Source: Monarcha castaneiventris obscurior (Eukaryota > Chordata > Aves > Passeriformes > Monarchidae). From it: DNA of 64,000 nucleotides. How positions within the stretch are numbered: the stretch's first letter is position 1; the number at the start of each line of letters is the position of its first letter. The position numbers and the translations under genes were made by a program. This document shows positions 52,886-64,000 of the stretch, piece by piece. The DNA is taken from the NCBI GenBank assembly GCA_026261815.1, contig JAMPIT010000484.1, forward strand, positions 13,862,501 to 13,926,500. The letters are read 5' to 3'. Below the pieces are notes generated by a model. It did not search any database, was not told where the DNA came from, and saw only the letters and a list, made by a program, of their open reading frames with translations.

Positions 52886-55800
52886 GGGCCGGGGGCTGGG
52901 CACCGAGCGGGGGGACGCCGGGCCGGCGGTGCGCAGAGCGCGGCCCCCAGCGCCGCCGCTGCCGGGACAGCCCGGTAGGGTCCGCCCGCCGCCGGTGTCG
53001 CGTCACCCCGCACTGCCCTGCGGCCTGCGGCCGAGCCTCGCCTGCTTCCAGACCGTATTTAGGGACTTTGAGGGGTCCAAGTGCGTGCTGCAGACCCCGG
53101 GAGCGTCACAGAGCAGCACTTCACCGCTTACGGGGAATCAGACACTGCGCTAGGACTTTCTGTAGGTTTCCTGGACATAGAGCCGATATGGCGGTGGTGA
53201 CCCCTTTAGTTCGAGTACTTGGGCAATAACCTGCAGAAAATGAAACTCGCCGCCACGAAGTGCAGTTTCTCCGTCCCAGCTGCAAAGTCTGGACTCAGCA
53301 GATCTGTTTTTATGTAATGTACAGTACAGTGTCACACACTGAACGTCACTGGATGTTTTGTATCTGGATGTTACAGGACAAGTTTTGGATAACCAGAGTC
53401 GGGCTCCCTGGAGTTTGTCATCTATAACAGATTTCTTCTGGTCGATAGCAGATTTTGTGGTCCTGTTGTAAGTAGAAGTTAATTCTTTGTGAGCTTCATT
53501 TTACATTTGCTATAGGTGGAAGTTACTCAATGCTATCAGTAACACAACAATAAAAATGTTATATTTGCTCTTTAGCATTCCATATATATAAGAGCTGTAC
53601 TACGAGCATGTGGTTTTGTTTGTTAAGCACAGTATGCTTAACAAAAAGCACATGAAAAGTGACACTAATGTATTGGCAGTTCAAATGAAGTTTTTTTACA
53701 TTTCCTCTATTTTGATACTGCAAAAAGAAAGCATACACTTATGTTAAAAAGCATCTACTAGCTGATCAAATAATTAAGCTGTTTGGAGAATTTCTACTGG
53801 TGACAATAGATTTTGGCTGTGTAAAAGTAATCACACAGCAGTAAACACAAATTTATGGCCTCAGATCAAAGTCAGCTAACAAACAGAAAAGTTCTTGTGA
53901 TGTATTCAGCAGTTCTTAATTATTTCAGTTACACATTTATACTTTATGTATCTCTTGCATATTAACAAGAAAACTAGATTTTATAGTATAGGCCTCGCTA
54001 TAATTTGGAATTGTTTCAGATTTTAGTTTCATATGGAGGAGACAAATTGCCAAGATTTAAACAACAGTGATCTTGAGAAGATACACTGTTCATTCCTAAA
54101 CACTAGTTACTGTTTTTCAGGCCATTTCTTATCTTCCAATCAAAAAATTCAAAAACTGTATCTAGCTATCAATTCACCTAACCCTTGTTTTAATTTTTTC
54201 AGTTTCCAGAGCATTATTCAACCAGATTTGAGAAGAAGAGGCTACACATCTTCCTCCTATTCAGGATACAATGACGGAAGAGGGTATTTTTTTCATATTC
54301 ACACACATTTTTTTCCCTATCTTGGCAAAGTGACATGAATCTGAGTAGATTACAGTTGTGATTTGCATTGAATTGGGTTGTGCAGGAAGGCTAAAATGTT
54401 TATTTGCAATACTGTTGACAATACACAGCTTTGGACAGTTGCAATAGCAGTACAGACTAACACTCTGAAAATATTTTTGAAGCCTGCCTTGTAGACAAGA
54501 TAGATCTTTGTTAAAATTCTTCTTTTCTTAGATATGCTTATACTCAGCATTTGGCTTGCATTACTTCAGTCATTTCTTGTATTACATTACCTGCAGATAA
54601 AGCAAAACAGTTTGTTATGGGGGTGTAATTTCTATAAACACTACAGCCTAAGTGTTTTGTAGGACTGTGTAAAAGCATCAGTTACCTGTAGCCTTCTCAC
54701 ATCACACAGCAGCAATGAGAACAGTGCAGAAGAGAATTTTCATTAAAGTGGGGTTGGGGTTTTCTTACAGCTTCTCAGGTGAAACTCAACATTTTCAGAG
54801 GTTCAGACTTTCTCCCAACTGACATTTAGAGACAGTGTTAGTTTATTTCTAGTTGAAAAGTTTAATGACAATAGAATTCCTTTCTTTTCAGGCCTCCAGC
54901 ACATCCTCGCCGTAGGATGGGCCGAATAAATCACTGGGGTGGAGGCCCCAGTCCACCACCAATGGCTGGAGGTGGATGAGGAAGGTAATTCCAAATCTGC
55001 TGTATCCTGCTTTGAAGGGTTTGGGGTTTTTTTAATAGCAATGATAATTCAGGGTTAAAGTAGAATGGAGTGCTTTGTCCTCCTGTTGCAGAAGTTACCA
55101 CAACAGGAAAATAATTAAAGTTATTCATTAATCAAAGAATCAAAGATACTTCCAATAAAGGAGAGAAGAAGCAGGGGGAAGGGATGTTAAAAAGGATTTT
55201 GGCTTAGGAATGGTGGGCTTTCACTTTTAATTGCACAGAAGTTGATAGACAAAGGGTGGCAAAAATTTTTGAGCACAGCTGATAAGTTATTTGTAGCTTT
55301 TAATTTCCTTTGGCCACTAATTTAAAGTTCTGTCCAGATTGGTGGAAACTGAAACTTTGCATTTCTAGTAGTTGTCATATCACATGCAATGTTTTTTGTT
55401 TAAAATCAATACTTCTCAAGAGAAAAGAAGGAAAAAAATAAGGCTGTTAAATAACTTAGTAAAAATGGGGTTTTTCCCCGTTACAAGGATACAGCCATGC
55501 AAATCTTGAATTCCAGTAAAGTGTAAAAATCAGAATTGCTTAAAAATAGAGGTAGAAGTCCTGGGTTTTAAATATCTTACAGCTGCCTGAACTTTAATTC
55601 TGTTTTATTAGCTTGGCTGGTGGGAGTTATATCTGACACTGAGTATATTTACAGTACAGTTTCATTTACTTTAAGGCTTAAGTAAACAATCCTTGTTTTT
55701 CATCAGTCACTCCCATTGTTACTATAATAAAAGTTACAAGGAAAAAAAACCCATGCAGGCAGTTAATACCTGTAAATCGGGTAGGAAAACGTTCATATTC

Positions 55801-56089
55801 AGAAGACACATACACTGGATATTTCAGTTCACTAAAACAAGGATAAGCTTCTTCCAAATGGGAGAAGAATCCTGGGACATTGTGGCCTTTTTTTCTTGTT
55901 GAGTAGACACAAGGCCAGCAAAGACTATGGAGATGGCTTTTGGGTAATCAGAGCAATGTGTAACTTGCTCAGGAATAAAGTTAGCAAGCCTTTAGCATGT
56001 CTCATTTAGCTAAATTAATAACATTTTAATTTTTTTATTTTTATCTCACAAATAATAAATGTACTGTAATTACTTTATCTTCTAGGTAA
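52820..56089 (+). CDS. SELENOK: Selenoprotein K, complete, five coding exons
   Basis: A small ER-membrane selenoprotein that, as known for the family, binds DHHC6 for protein palmitoylation and p97/Derlins in ER-associated degradation. Coding exons are 52820-52838, 53377-53467, 54203-54283, 54892-54984 and 56086-56089; all introns are GT-AG and phases match. The product is 95 residues (human 94). It starts MVYISNGQVLD, has one membrane helix at about 19-42 (ITDFFWSIADFVVLFF), then an Arg-rich cytosolic tail (LRRRGY, RRRMGRINHW), a Pro-rich SH3-type stretch (GPSPPPMAGGG) and ends U-G-R. Residue 93 is encoded by TGA at 54977 and read as selenocysteine; ignoring this would truncate the protein by three residues. 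The start has a good Kozak context (GCAGCCATGG). ACTR8 follows on the same strand, as in mammals. Confidence 0.96.
54977..54979 (+). other. SELENOK: Selenocysteine UGA codon
   Basis: In-frame TGA after ATG GCT GGA GGT GGA and before GGA AG|G TAA. It occupies the expected Sec position, third from the C-terminus, and a SECIS element is present in the same transcript. Confidence 0.96.
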
Positions 56090-56114
56090 ACGCCTGCTGA
56101 AGAGGCAGGCACAA

Positions 56115-56179
56115 GCATACACATCTGCCAGATGATAAGAAGAAGAGTTTAGTGGTGGACCAAATGGGGATGTGTATGC
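56115..56179 (+). repeat. SELENOK: 11-bp perfect hairpin in the SELENOK 3' UTR
   Basis: GCATACACATC at 56115-56125 pairs exactly with GATGTGTATGC at 56169-56179 across a 43-nt loop. It lies between the stop codon and the SECIS. Its role is unknown; it may keep the SECIS structurally separate. Confidence 0.8.
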
Positions 56180-56195
56180 CTGACTGGAAACTGTT

Positions 56196-56268
56196 CTGTG
56201 ATAGAAGCAGATTAATGAAGTTGTGCTGGGAACTCCTTCATCAAGGATCCAGTGTAACTGAACCACAG
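56196..56268 (+). promoter_or_regulatory. SELENOK: SECIS element, form 2
   Basis: Core ATGA at 56215-56218. A 12-bp helix II (AGTTGTGCTGGG with TCCAGTGTAACT, four G-U pairs) spans 56219-56230 and 56248-56259. The apical loop starts with AA at 56231-56232, and an extra 5-bp mini-stem TCCTT/AAGGA (56234-56238, 56243-56247) makes it form 2. The 3' quartet partner TGAA is at 56259-56262. Helix I is less certain: CTGTG (56196-56200) with CACAG (56264-56268) is one possibility. The element recruits SBP2 so that the ribosome inserts selenocysteine at the UGA. Confidence 0.9.
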
Positions 56269-56272
56269 TTTC

Positions 56273-56278
56273 ATTAAA
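56273..56278 (+). terminator. SELENOK: ATTAAA poly(A) signal for SELENOK
   Basis: ATTAAA starts a few bases after the SECIS 3' side. A canonical AATAAA follows at 56745-56750 and could serve a longer 3' UTR. Which one is used cannot be decided from sequence. Confidence 0.5.
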
Positions 56279-56339
56279 TACATGTTTACTGTCTAAAGTC
56301 TTTGTATAGTTTCTGAACATTTTACTGTAGTTGCAAAGT

Positions 56340-57755
56340 AATAAGTAAATTATATTTGGCTTGTCACAAGGCTGATTTTCTCATTATTTTTACAAACTGA
56401 AAAAATCTGAAGTACAATAAGCCTTTTGCTATTCAAATGAGAACATATTAATAGTTGATACAGATGGTCCCTCAAGAGTCAAAGTGGCACTTCCTAAGAG
56501 GTTTTGTATTCACTCTCTTCAGACAAACACTCTGTACTTTGCTATATTTTCATTGTATTAATGATACTCTAAAAGCACTCTAAAAATGCAGTTAACAAAT
56601 TACTTTGTCTTACAACCCTGGCTTCATTAAGGCCCATAATGAGTTTTATAACAGAAGCACCTCTTGAAACAGCTTCATTCTCCACTATAAACTTACTGAA
56701 ATGTTTAAACTTAATTTACTGTACAAATTTTGGGGGTTTTTTACAATAAAATTAGGTCTTGTTTTTATTACAAGAAAAAAAGTACTCAACTCAAATACTG
56801 ACAGCTATCTCAGACTAGTTATTTTCTTTCAAATAGTAACTTACTTTTTATCTAATATATCCCTTTCCGGGATGGGAGTTTCTTACTTTTCTTGGAGTTC
56901 ATTTGGAGTTTGTGGGTGTTGGGATTTTTTTGCTTAAAGAGGGCTGCATCTATTTGAGAAAAAATTAGCTGACAAGAATTGAGCCACTACAAATTTTTTT
57001 ACTTAAACCTCCTTAATAACTTCTTGTTAAGGAAATTTTCCTATCTGACCATCCAGGTACCAGACAGTCCCATCCACACCCCCTGAGCTGAAATCAAAAC
57101 TTGCTTGCCCTGCTTGACTCCCTACACACACCATGCTCACAGTCAGACCAGGTTTCCTTACCAGCTCAACCCCAGCTTTCTCAAAGCAGAGCCTCAGACG
57201 CCCAGATCCTTAAAATAATTTAATCTTGGTGCAGTAAGTAAATAAAACAGCTGCTGCCTCCAAAGAAGGACCCCGAACAAAGAAACCCCTGGGCTTTTAT
57301 CCCCTCAGTGTAAGCAGGGAAAGGCTGGGGCTCAGGGGCTGCTGTCATGAGTGGCTCCTCTCCCCGGGCTGTGCAGCTCTCGGCCTCTCCCCCGGGGCTG
57401 CAGCCCCGCCAGGGCTCAGACTGCAGCTGCACCCCGGGCTCCCTGCACCGAATGGATCCTTAACACTCGTCAGCCGTAATTCATCAATAATGCCCCTCGA
57501 TTAACAAGCCACTCCAGCCGTTCTCACTCCTGCCACACATACCTGACACAATGTTTGCGTCTTTTAGACTTGGCTATGTATCGCAACTCTCAGCCTTTAA
57601 AAACCACATCTCCCCCAGCTCCAGTCAAACATCCCGTTTGCACAGTTCATAAAGGAACTCGCTGCCGGCAGACAGGGAGGCTGGTCAGCGTTAGCTCTTT
57701 ACGGCTGTACCACGCTCACCAGCTGTTCTACGGCCTTTTTATAGAGGATATTTTA
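56340..57755. other. SELENOK-ACTR8 intergenic spacer
   Basis: AT-rich to about 57010, then increasingly GC-rich towards the ACTR8 promoter. It probably includes any extended SELENOK 3' UTR. No additional gene is supported; the 70-codon minus frame at 57220-57432 is compositional. Confidence 0.6.
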
Positions 57756-57759
57756 AGCT

Positions 57760-58600
57760 GTTGGAGGGCCGCACCCTCCCTCCTGCAGCCCCGCCAGCAG
57801 TACCAGCCCAGCTGACAGCGTTTGGCTGCTGTTCCATCAGACCCGCAGCAGCGGCGGGGCTGCTCCCCGGGCTCTCCGTGCTGCTGCTCGGCCCCTCAGC
57901 GCCGGGGCCGGTCCCCAACCCCGCTGCAGGCCGGACCGGCCCGGGCAGCGCCCCGGAGCCGCCGAGCCCCGCCCCGGTACCTGCTCGAGGGGCGGCGCCG
58001 GGGCAGGGCCCGCCCGCTTCCGCCCCGCGTCGGGCTCGGCGCCGCTCGGCCCCGGCAGACGCGGCTTCCGCCCGGCCGGAGCATGACCCAGGCGGAGAAA
58101 GGCGAGGCGGAGAACGGCAAGGATAAGGAGCGCGACCGGGAGCGCGAACAGCGCGGCGTGAAGCGGCCCATCGTCCCCGCCGCCGTGCCCGAGTCCCTGC
58201 AGGAGGTGAGGCCCGGCGGCGGCGAGCGGCGGCTGCTCGGGCGCTGCTCCCTCCCCGCTGGGGCGGGCCCGGCCCGGGCTCGGCCCTTTAAAGGCCTGCG
58301 GAGGCGGGTGTGGGAGCGCCGGGAGGGCTCCGGGTGGTCGTGAGGGCCCGGTCTGACTCCGTGCGCGTTGTGCTGCTTTCAGCAAATACAGAGCAACTTC
58401 ATCGTGGTGATCCACCCCGGCTCGACCACCCTGCGGCTCGGGCGGGCCACGGACACGCTGCCCGCGGGCATCCCGCATGTGATCGCGCGGCGGCACAAGC
58501 AGCAGGGCCAGGCGGCCTACAGGGACAGCTGGCTCCTCAGGGACGGCCTCAACGTAAGCGCGCCTCCGGCCACGGCCCCGCCTCACCAAAACCCGCGCCC
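57760..58600 (+). promoter_or_regulatory. ACTR8: ACTR8 CpG-island promoter
   Basis: Dense CpG and GC boxes (GGGGCGGCGCCGGGG, CCCGCCCGC, CCGCCCCGCG) from about 57760 through exons 1 and 2. No TATA box is evident upstream of the ATG at 58083, as usual for a broadly expressed chromatin gene. Confidence 0.75.
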
Positions 58601-61600
58601 TCATCGCCCGCTCCTGGGGCGGTTTGGTTTGTTGTGTGGTGCTTATGTCCCCCTCATCCTTCATGTCTTTCCAGAGACAGAGAGTACATCTCCTGTCATA
58701 CTTTTTTTCACCCTTTTCAGGACTGTAGATGCCACCTACTGAAGTCAGTAGGCTTGCACGAGTCTATGTTTGTGTTTGATTTGTTTGCAACGAACTAAAT
58801 CTAAAAGGCTTTGTACATGTTGACTTCCCTGTGCTAAGGTCTGGTACCACACTCAGTATTTCTTCTGATGGAATGCCAGCTGCAGGGTTAGAATCAGATC
58901 ACTGTTCGTGAATGTGTTGGTTACTAGTTAGTTTGTGAGTTGGGTAAAACAGCAAGTAATTTTAGTCCAGCCTGGTCAAAAAGTATATATAATAATTTTA
59001 CTTGTAATCTGAATCTGTAAAAATCAAATTAATGTCTCTAATATTAAATTATTATCTCACCTTTAAATAATTGAGATCTATTTAAACATTTTTGCTCTTA
59101 CTTCATATTTCCGTAGTTAAGTAGATAATGGCCTGAGCGCCTTAGTAGAGGTGAAGTCCAGCAGCCGCTAAAAGCAGTTAAAAGATTCAGCTTGATTTGA
59201 ATAGGTGTTGGGAACTCTAATATAAAAAATAGTTTTCTTGAAAATATAAGCATAAGTCCATTTTGCATTGTACAAACATCTGTCCTTTCTACAATCAACC
59301 GCAGTAATGGTTTCATAAGAGCTTCAGTATTACCAGTGTACAGACGTGTGGTATTTACATTGAATATTTGGGGTTTTCCTTAGAAACCTGAAAGTACTGA
59401 ACAGAGACAAAATGGCCTTAAAATGGTGGACCAAGCAATATGGTCCAAAAAGATGTCGAATGGAGCCAGGCGCATACCAGTGTCACCTGATCAGGTAACT
59501 CATTCTTCAGCTCTTATTAAATTGTTCATTCATACAGTCCTTGAGTGTGATCCTGTGCTTCAGTGGACAAGAATAGATACCCTTTATAGAACAAATGTGG
59601 ATAGTGCTATTGTGTTACCTAACTCTGAAAAGGTGAGAAAATGAGGATTTTAAATGTTTCCTCAAGGGCTGGGTTCAAAGGGGTGTTTCCTTTTTCTTCC
59701 ATGCATAAAAAGTTACCAGTAAAATATCGATCAACAGGATTTGGTGTGGTTACATTTCAGGCCAGGTCATATAACAGACAGATGAGGCCTGCCATTTTGG
59801 ATCACAGCTCTGGGGCCAAGTGGACAAACACATCAAATCATCCTGAATTTTTGGTAGGAGAAGAGGTAAGATTGATTTTCCTGCTGAATGAGGAATTTAA
59901 TGCAGCCGTGTCATCAGTAGCAGTTTGCTGTAAGTTAGTATGTGCTGAAGCACATGTAAAGCTAACCCAGCAAAACTGAGAAACTTTACTGGGGAGTAAC
60001 TGAGTATTTGTTATCATTCAGCAAGATGGGAGGGTTTCCCCCATTTGCCTAACAAGCATCTTGGATCCCTTGCTCCTATAAATCAGGGTTTCTGCAGGGA
60101 GTAGGTGAGAACTTTGCCCATATGCCATAATTCAGAGAAAAGGCAAGAAACATAAAAATATCACTACATGAAATTGCTGCTGCATAACTTGATATTTATG
60201 GGCTTCAAAGTGTTTAAATTATTTTAGTTTCTAATACGAGGTAATAGGAAAACATACCTTTATGTTTAGTAGATGTCTGTGGGTAAGAACATTGAAACAA
60301 TTTAAACAATGTATTAAATTAAACAATTAAACAATTATCAGCTTTTTATTTTAATGGTTTATAATCAAGCCCTGTTACAAACAAATCCACTGTACTGCTG
60401 TTACACCAGTCTGAAGTTCTGCAGTGTCTTCTTGTATCTGCTTCTGAAATACTTTTCTTCCCAGTATTTGTTACTCATTTTGTTACTATTTTTTTGGGAA
60501 AAGCAATGCACAGAATGTAATCTCTTCTTTTCAGGCACTGTATGTTAATCCATTAGATTCCTATAATATACATTGGCCCATTAGAAGAGGGCAGTTGAAT
60601 CTCCACGCAGGACCTGGTGGCTCCCTCACTGCAGTATTGGCAGACCTTGAAGTTATATGGTCACATGCAATACAGAAATACCTGGAAATACCACTGAAAG
60701 ACCTCAAGGTGAGCTGTGAACAGCACATTTGTGTGGTGTGGGCTGCATCCACTTCTGTAAGTATTATTGTAAAAGAGAAGCAGCTTGCTGTTACTGGCAG
60801 CCTCTGACTGGTGCTTTTCTTAACAAATACATTCTTTCTGCTGGTAAGCATGGTTCCCAAGACTTCATCTGGAGTTTTGTCCGGATAAAAATTGGTGATA
60901 GAACTTCTTACAACGATGTTTAAAAATCCCATTATAGACATTTCACAATCAGTCTTTGTTTGGGGCTTTTTGTTGACTGTAAAGGAGGCCCCTGGGGAAG
61001 AGTTGCCTAATACTTGTATAACTATTTTTCCTTGCCAAGTAGGTGTTTGTCTCATGTCTGATGTACTTTTAAAAATTTTATTGGCTATAGACTCTTGGCA
61101 CTTACTCTGAACACATATTTTGAAGTATTAAAAACCTTCCCCTTTCCTAAAATTCTGATTTTTTTCTTTTTAATAAGTTGTATATCAATCTTTATTTGAG
61201 AGCTGGCTTTAATTTTCTGTTCTTGTCTTCAGTACTACAGATGCATTTTACTGATTCCAGATATCTATAATAAACAACACGTGAAAGAACTGGTAAATAT
61301 GATCCTAATGAAGATGGGCTTCTCAGGTAAAAACCATAATGAAGCAAGTACTTAATGATTAATTGCATAAAGATTTCTTTTTTTTTTCTTTTAAGGCACA
61401 TTTTTGCACATCAATCCCAGGTTGGCTGGGACTAGCACCCTCATCTTTTGCCAATCACATAACTGCTGTCTCTTTTAAAGGGGCAAAATGGTTGGCTGTT
61501 ATTGAAACAAGTTTTTGGGTTTGCTGTTGTGTATTCCCTCTGTGGGCTTCTCATTCAGCTGAGGTAAAAGTAGCAAGTCTGATTTCTTAAATATTTCTAA

Positions 61601-64000
61601 AATGCATAATTGTCTGGAAGAACAGACTGGAGCCTCTGGTAATTTCCTGGGTTAAATATGGGCTTGTGATAGAAATATACTCTGTAAAGGTGGAGTGAAA
61701 GGAGAACAGAGGGTGAAATTGCACCTTATTTTATAACTACTTAAAGACCATATCTGAAATCTAATGGTAGTGCCATTTGATTAAAACTAGAAAAAAAATA
61801 GGAAAACACTTAATGTACATCTGATAGCCAAGACCCTGCCCTACCAGATTAAAAAAATAGCTAAAATTTGAAGACAATACCTTTAATATTACAGAAACAG
61901 GATCATTTGACCCTGCTCTTAGCTTTTTTCAGGACTTTTAAAGCCTTAGCCAGGAAAAAAATCTCTAAGTACCGCCCACCCCATCTTCACTAAATATACA
62001 GGTTTTCACTGCAGAATCAAGCTATTTGTAGATCTTTAAAAGACATTAAAATGTCCTTTAAATGTCAGCAACATTACTGTAAAGTTTGGCACGAATTTAA
62101 TACAGTGTTTTCTCATCTTGCTAGGAATTATTGTACACCAGGAGTCTGTCTGTGCTACCTTTGGAAGTGGTTTGAGCAGTGCATGCATTGTAGATGTGGG
62201 AGATCAGAAGACAAGTGTTTGCTGTGTAGAAGATGGGGTTTCCCATCGCAACACCAGGTACCTTGGAGTGTGCAGAATTATTATAATGATGGACTTACTT
62301 GCTTAGCAAGAATTTGACTTTAAAAAGGAGACAAAATTTCTGTAAACACAGGAGGTTTGGGGTTTTTTACTGTAAAGCATTTAACAGGGTTGGCTGTTAA
62401 AATATGAACCTTAAAGAATTCTGATATCTTTAAAAGAAGAGAACAGGCAGAACAGATCAGAACTAATACTGTGTTCTGCAAACTCTGTGAAAGTCATGAT
62501 CCCAGCATGTCTAAAATCTTCCTAGCATTCCTCTGCTTATCACTGCAGTCAATCAACAGTTCAGCAACTACATAAAAAGATCTTTTTTCTCCCTGTGCTT
62601 TAGGCTGTGCCTTGCATATGGAGGATCTGATGTGTCAAGGTGTTTTTATTGGCTTATGCAACGAGCAGGATTCCCATACAGAGACTGCCAGCTGACTAAT
62701 AAATTGGATTGCCTGCTACTTCAGCACCTAAAGGAGACATTTTGTCATCTAGATCAGGTGAGAAGGGGAAAATAGTGTGTTCTCCAAGTAATTACTTTTT
62801 CTTTTACAGAATGTTGCTCTGGGGAGCCTTTTTGTGAGCCCAAGTTGACTGTAAATATTTTACTCAGTAGAATACTGGCAAAAGCTTTAGACTTGAAATG
62901 TTTGTATCTTGGTTTATTTTTCCTCTAGCCAAAAGGAATCCCAACCCTTAGAAAGATAATTTCTTTGTTCTTATTGCTGAAAGAAGCTGATAATAATTAC
63001 ATATTTGCTGGTTTTCAACTTCAGTTCTGTAAGATCTGCCAGCAGGTCTCTTCTTCCTGCAAAACCTTCACTGTAGAGGCTTAGGCACGTAGAAAGCTGT
63101 CTGGCAGATCATACTACATGGAAAAGACTTTTGAAAACTCAAGAATAGGTAAATAAAATAGTTAGAAGAGAGTTTTGTTACCTTCTGTTGTTGTTTTCTG
63201 CAGTTTAAGTAGATTATGCAGCTTGATAAATATAAAAGATCCAAATTTTTTGTTTCCATTGTTTCTGACCTTAGGATATTTCTGGATTACAAGATCATGA
63301 GTTCCAAATTCGGCATCCGGATTCTCCAGCTTTGTTGTACCAGTTCCGATTAGGTGATGAAAAATTACAGGTGATTTTTAAATTAAATTACAATTATATT
63401 GGGCATTCAGACTCAGAGCCTCACTTTGTATCAGCCCAGTGCTACTAAGCCCATGTGATTTATGGATTGTTCTTAAACTATGCTTGTAGATAAAATTAAT
63501 TTCTATATGTATGAATGGGCCTAATGCAGCACTGGTGGATGCACAAGACTTTCTAAGTAGCTTTAGCCAGAATGGTTGTTGCTTCATCTAAGTATGATAA
63601 TTATCCTTCAAGTGCAAAGCATTAATGTTAATTTTGCAAGTTTTTCAGCTCACCGTTGAATTTTCTGATTTTGTGACAAACTGCATTTGAATACTTACTT
63701 CTCATAGAATGCTAAGAATGTAAAGAAACTTGTGTATTTGTTAGGATTTTTTTAAATTATAAAAAACAGAAGACACTTCAGTATTTTAAAAACTACCTGA
63801 AAAAAAAGCCTCTATTTAATTTTGAATTGTGAGAAAAATTGAACAAGACTCATCTTTTTTCTGTAGTAAATGCCAAAAGAAGGAAAATTGTAGTAAACCC
63901 ATGCCAAATCTCTCTTCAGGCACCAATGGCTCTGTTTTATCCAGCAACTTTTGGAATTGTTGGACAAAAAATGACAATTTTGCAGCACAGATCACAAGGT
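58083..64000 (+). CDS. ACTR8: Actin-related protein 8 (INO80 complex), 3'-truncated by window
   Basis: Nuclear actin-fold protein. With actin and ARP4 on the INO80 HSA domain, it helps the remodeller bind nucleosomes and extranucleosomal DNA. Ten exons are readable: 58083-58205, 58383-58553, 59384-59494, 59761-59865, 60535-60708, 61233-61326, 62125-62257, 62604-62757, 63275-63370 and 63920 to the window end. All introns are GT-AG and phases agree, giving 414 codons of a protein of about 624 residues in human. It begins MTQAEKGEAENGK, with a charged N-tail before VKRPIVP. Landmarks are IHPGSTTLRLGRATDTLP (first actin phosphate loop, changed as in ARP8 orthologues), RRGQLN, YYRCILLIPD, CATFGSGLSSACIVDVGDQ (second phosphate loop) and LAYGGSDVSRC. 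The C-terminal third lies beyond 64000. No frameshift or missing exon is seen. A has the -3 position at the start codon. Confidence 0.97.

Larger units (their letters stand above)
52260..53060 (+). promoter_or_regulatory. SELENOK: SELENOK CpG-island promoter
   Basis: GC content rises abruptly from about 52260 and stays high to about 53060, covering the start codon and first splice donor of SELENOK. GC-box words (CCGCCC, GGGGCGG) are frequent, and CGCGCAGGCGCA at 52776-52787 is one base from the NRF-1 consensus. No TATA box is evident near the start codon, which fits a dispersed housekeeping promoter. The exact transcription start cannot be placed. Confidence 0.75.

Noticed and set aside
52475..53006. 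Overlapping open frames of 89-153 codons on both strands around the SELENOK start
   Set aside because: They arise from GC-rich promoter DNA, the minisatellite and the start-codon duplication. None matches the SELENOK frame beyond the first exon.
56115..56215. Alternative SECIS using the ATGA at about 56132
   Set aside because: Its helix would need an apical loop of about 37 nt and a G-G mismatch. The ATGA at 56215 gives a far better form-2 fold.
57837..58664. 275-codon minus-strand open frame, the longest in the window
   Set aside because: It is antisense to ACTR8 exons 1-2 and their promoter in very GC-rich DNA. The product is Arg/Pro/Ala/Gly-rich with no domain, and the sense exons explain the region.
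60561..61055. 164-codon minus-strand open frame
   Set aside because: It is a shadow of ACTR8 exon 5 and the following intron.

Overview
The window looks like avian nuclear DNA. It is AT-rich and almost devoid of coding sequence for its first 52 kb. It carries the 3' end of a CR1 retrotransposon (5891-5971) and an old retroviral-type repeat of a kind common in bird genomes (about 45780-46290). It ends in two spliced, GT-AG intron-containing genes that I can read exon by exon. A passerine is possible but is only an impression.

Layout. 1-52.2 kb: a gene-poor stretch with no exon I can support. It holds one CR1 fragment, simple A/T-rich repeats, a frame-broken coiled-coil-like gene relic (about 24517-24880), a possible unidentified retrocopy followed by an A-rich tract (about 28700-29633), an isolated CpG island with three perfect 14-bp repeats and a strong CTCF-like motif (about 29790-30130), the retroviral-type repeat, and a second CpG-dense patch (48765-49035). 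52.26-56.3 kb: the complete selenoprotein K gene (SELENOK, + strand, five coding exons). Its promoter contains a roughly 29-bp minisatellite and a tandem duplication of the start-codon/splice-donor segment. An in-frame TGA encodes selenocysteine, and a convincing form-2 SECIS element lies in the last exon. 57.76-64 kb: a second CpG island and the first ten exons of ACTR8 (actin-related protein 8, INO80 complex, + strand), which runs off the window end.

SELENOK and ACTR8 lie head to tail with about 1.8 kb between the SELENOK poly(A) signal and the ACTR8 start codon. This is the same order as in mammals. The two proteins act in different places: SELENOK in the ER membrane (ER-associated degradation and DHHC6-dependent palmitoylation) and ACTR8 in nuclear chromatin remodelling. 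Their adjacency is therefore conserved synteny and not a functional operon. In mammals the next gene beyond SELENOK is CACNA2D3, transcribed in the opposite direction. I recognise none of its exons here, so it probably starts beyond the left edge.
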